Shown here in pieces: positions 40,543 through 40,647 of a stretch of DNA of 40,647 nt. The notes below the pieces were generated by a model, which was not told the origin of the DNA, did no database searches, and was given only the letters and a program-made list of their open reading frames with translations. The stretch's first letter is position 1. Every line of letters begins with the position of its first letter. Made by a program: the position numbers and the translations under genes. Source of the stretch: Kineosporia sp. R_H_3 (lineage in GTDB: Bacteria; Actinomycetota; Actinomycetes; Actinomycetales; Kineosporiaceae); the NCBI RefSeq assembly GCF_002198675.1, contig NZ_MWLL01000189.1, positions 9,077 through 49,723 of the forward strand. Direction: 5' to 3'.

Positions 40543-40647
40543 GTGACCGCCCGCCCGCAGGACCACCCGCCGCAGGAGCACCTGCGGCAGGGCCGCCCCC
40601 CGGCGCCCCGGGGCCCGGGCGGGCGCGGCGCGGCGGCCGTCCTCGCG
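40543..40647 (+). CDS. Start of a further gene at the right edge (uncertain)
   Basis: GTG 40543, five bases after the methyltransferase stop, opens a frame (VTARPQDHPPQEHLRQG, then Gly/Arg/Ala-rich) that runs off the window. Only 35 codons are visible, the N-terminus is low in complexity, and there is no clear ribosome site, so reality and function are unknown. Confidence 0.3.
   Translation, partial: MTARPQDHPPQEHLRQGRPPAPRGPGGRGAAAVLA

Overview
The window is very GC-rich with strong G/C bias at third codon positions, frequent GTG starts and many 4-nt ATGA/GTGA gene overlaps. It also carries an F420-type luciferase-fold oxidoreductase, a DUF2510-like membrane protein and several putative leaderless starts. 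All of this points to a high-GC actinobacterium. I cannot place it below phylum level. I see no rRNA, tRNA, CRISPR array, transposase or phage gene.

Region 1 (1-20349) is a coenzyme M (CoM)-dependent epoxide degradation and CoM biosynthesis locus. Minus-strand unit A (6063 to the left edge) encodes a CoA-disulfide-reductase-like flavoprotein, R- and S-type 2-hydroxyalkyl-CoM dehydrogenases (XecD- and XecE-like), a two-subunit CoA transferase and an ADP-forming acyl-CoA synthetase cut by the window edge. Minus-strand unit B (7543-6234) encodes epoxyalkane:CoM transferase (XecA/EtnE-like) and a zinc-ribbon protein. Divergent from it is a ComA/XcbB-type phosphosulfolactate synthase (7783-8637). 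A three-gene insert follows (ECF sigma factor, DHFR-fold reductase, VOC protein). Minus-strand unit C (20349-10800) encodes a two-subunit thiamine-diphosphate E1 dehydrogenase, an F420-type oxidoreductase, an aspartase/fumarase-fold lyase, 2-ketopropyl-CoM oxidoreductase/carboxylase (XecC, with its diagnostic active site), an unknown Cys/His-rich protein, a second aspartase/fumarase-fold lyase and a PLP enzyme. Together these would make CoM from phosphoenolpyruvate and sulfite, use it to open an epoxide, oxidise either enantiomer of the hydroxyalkyl thioether, carboxylate the ketone and activate the resulting keto acid as a CoA ester. No alkene monooxygenase is in the window.

Region 2 (20467-28071) starts with a DUF2510-like membrane protein. 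It continues with a set resembling a conserved but unassigned actinobacterial cluster: GTP cyclohydrolase II, a RibD-type reductase, a flippase-like membrane protein (apparently frameshifted), a methyltransferase, a glycosyltransferase, a pyruvoyl-tetrahydropterin-synthase homologue lacking canonical active-site residues, a medium-chain dehydrogenase and a CDP-alcohol phosphatidyltransferase. The set suggests a GTP-derived heterocycle that is glycosylated and possibly lipid-linked.

Region 3 (28297-40647) holds a recC-recB-recD operon, an unknown protein overlapping an isopenicillin-N-synthase-type 2-oxoglutarate/Fe(II) oxygenase, a small hypothetical gene, a methyltransferase preceded by a 14-bp palindrome over its putative -10, and the start of a further gene at the right edge.
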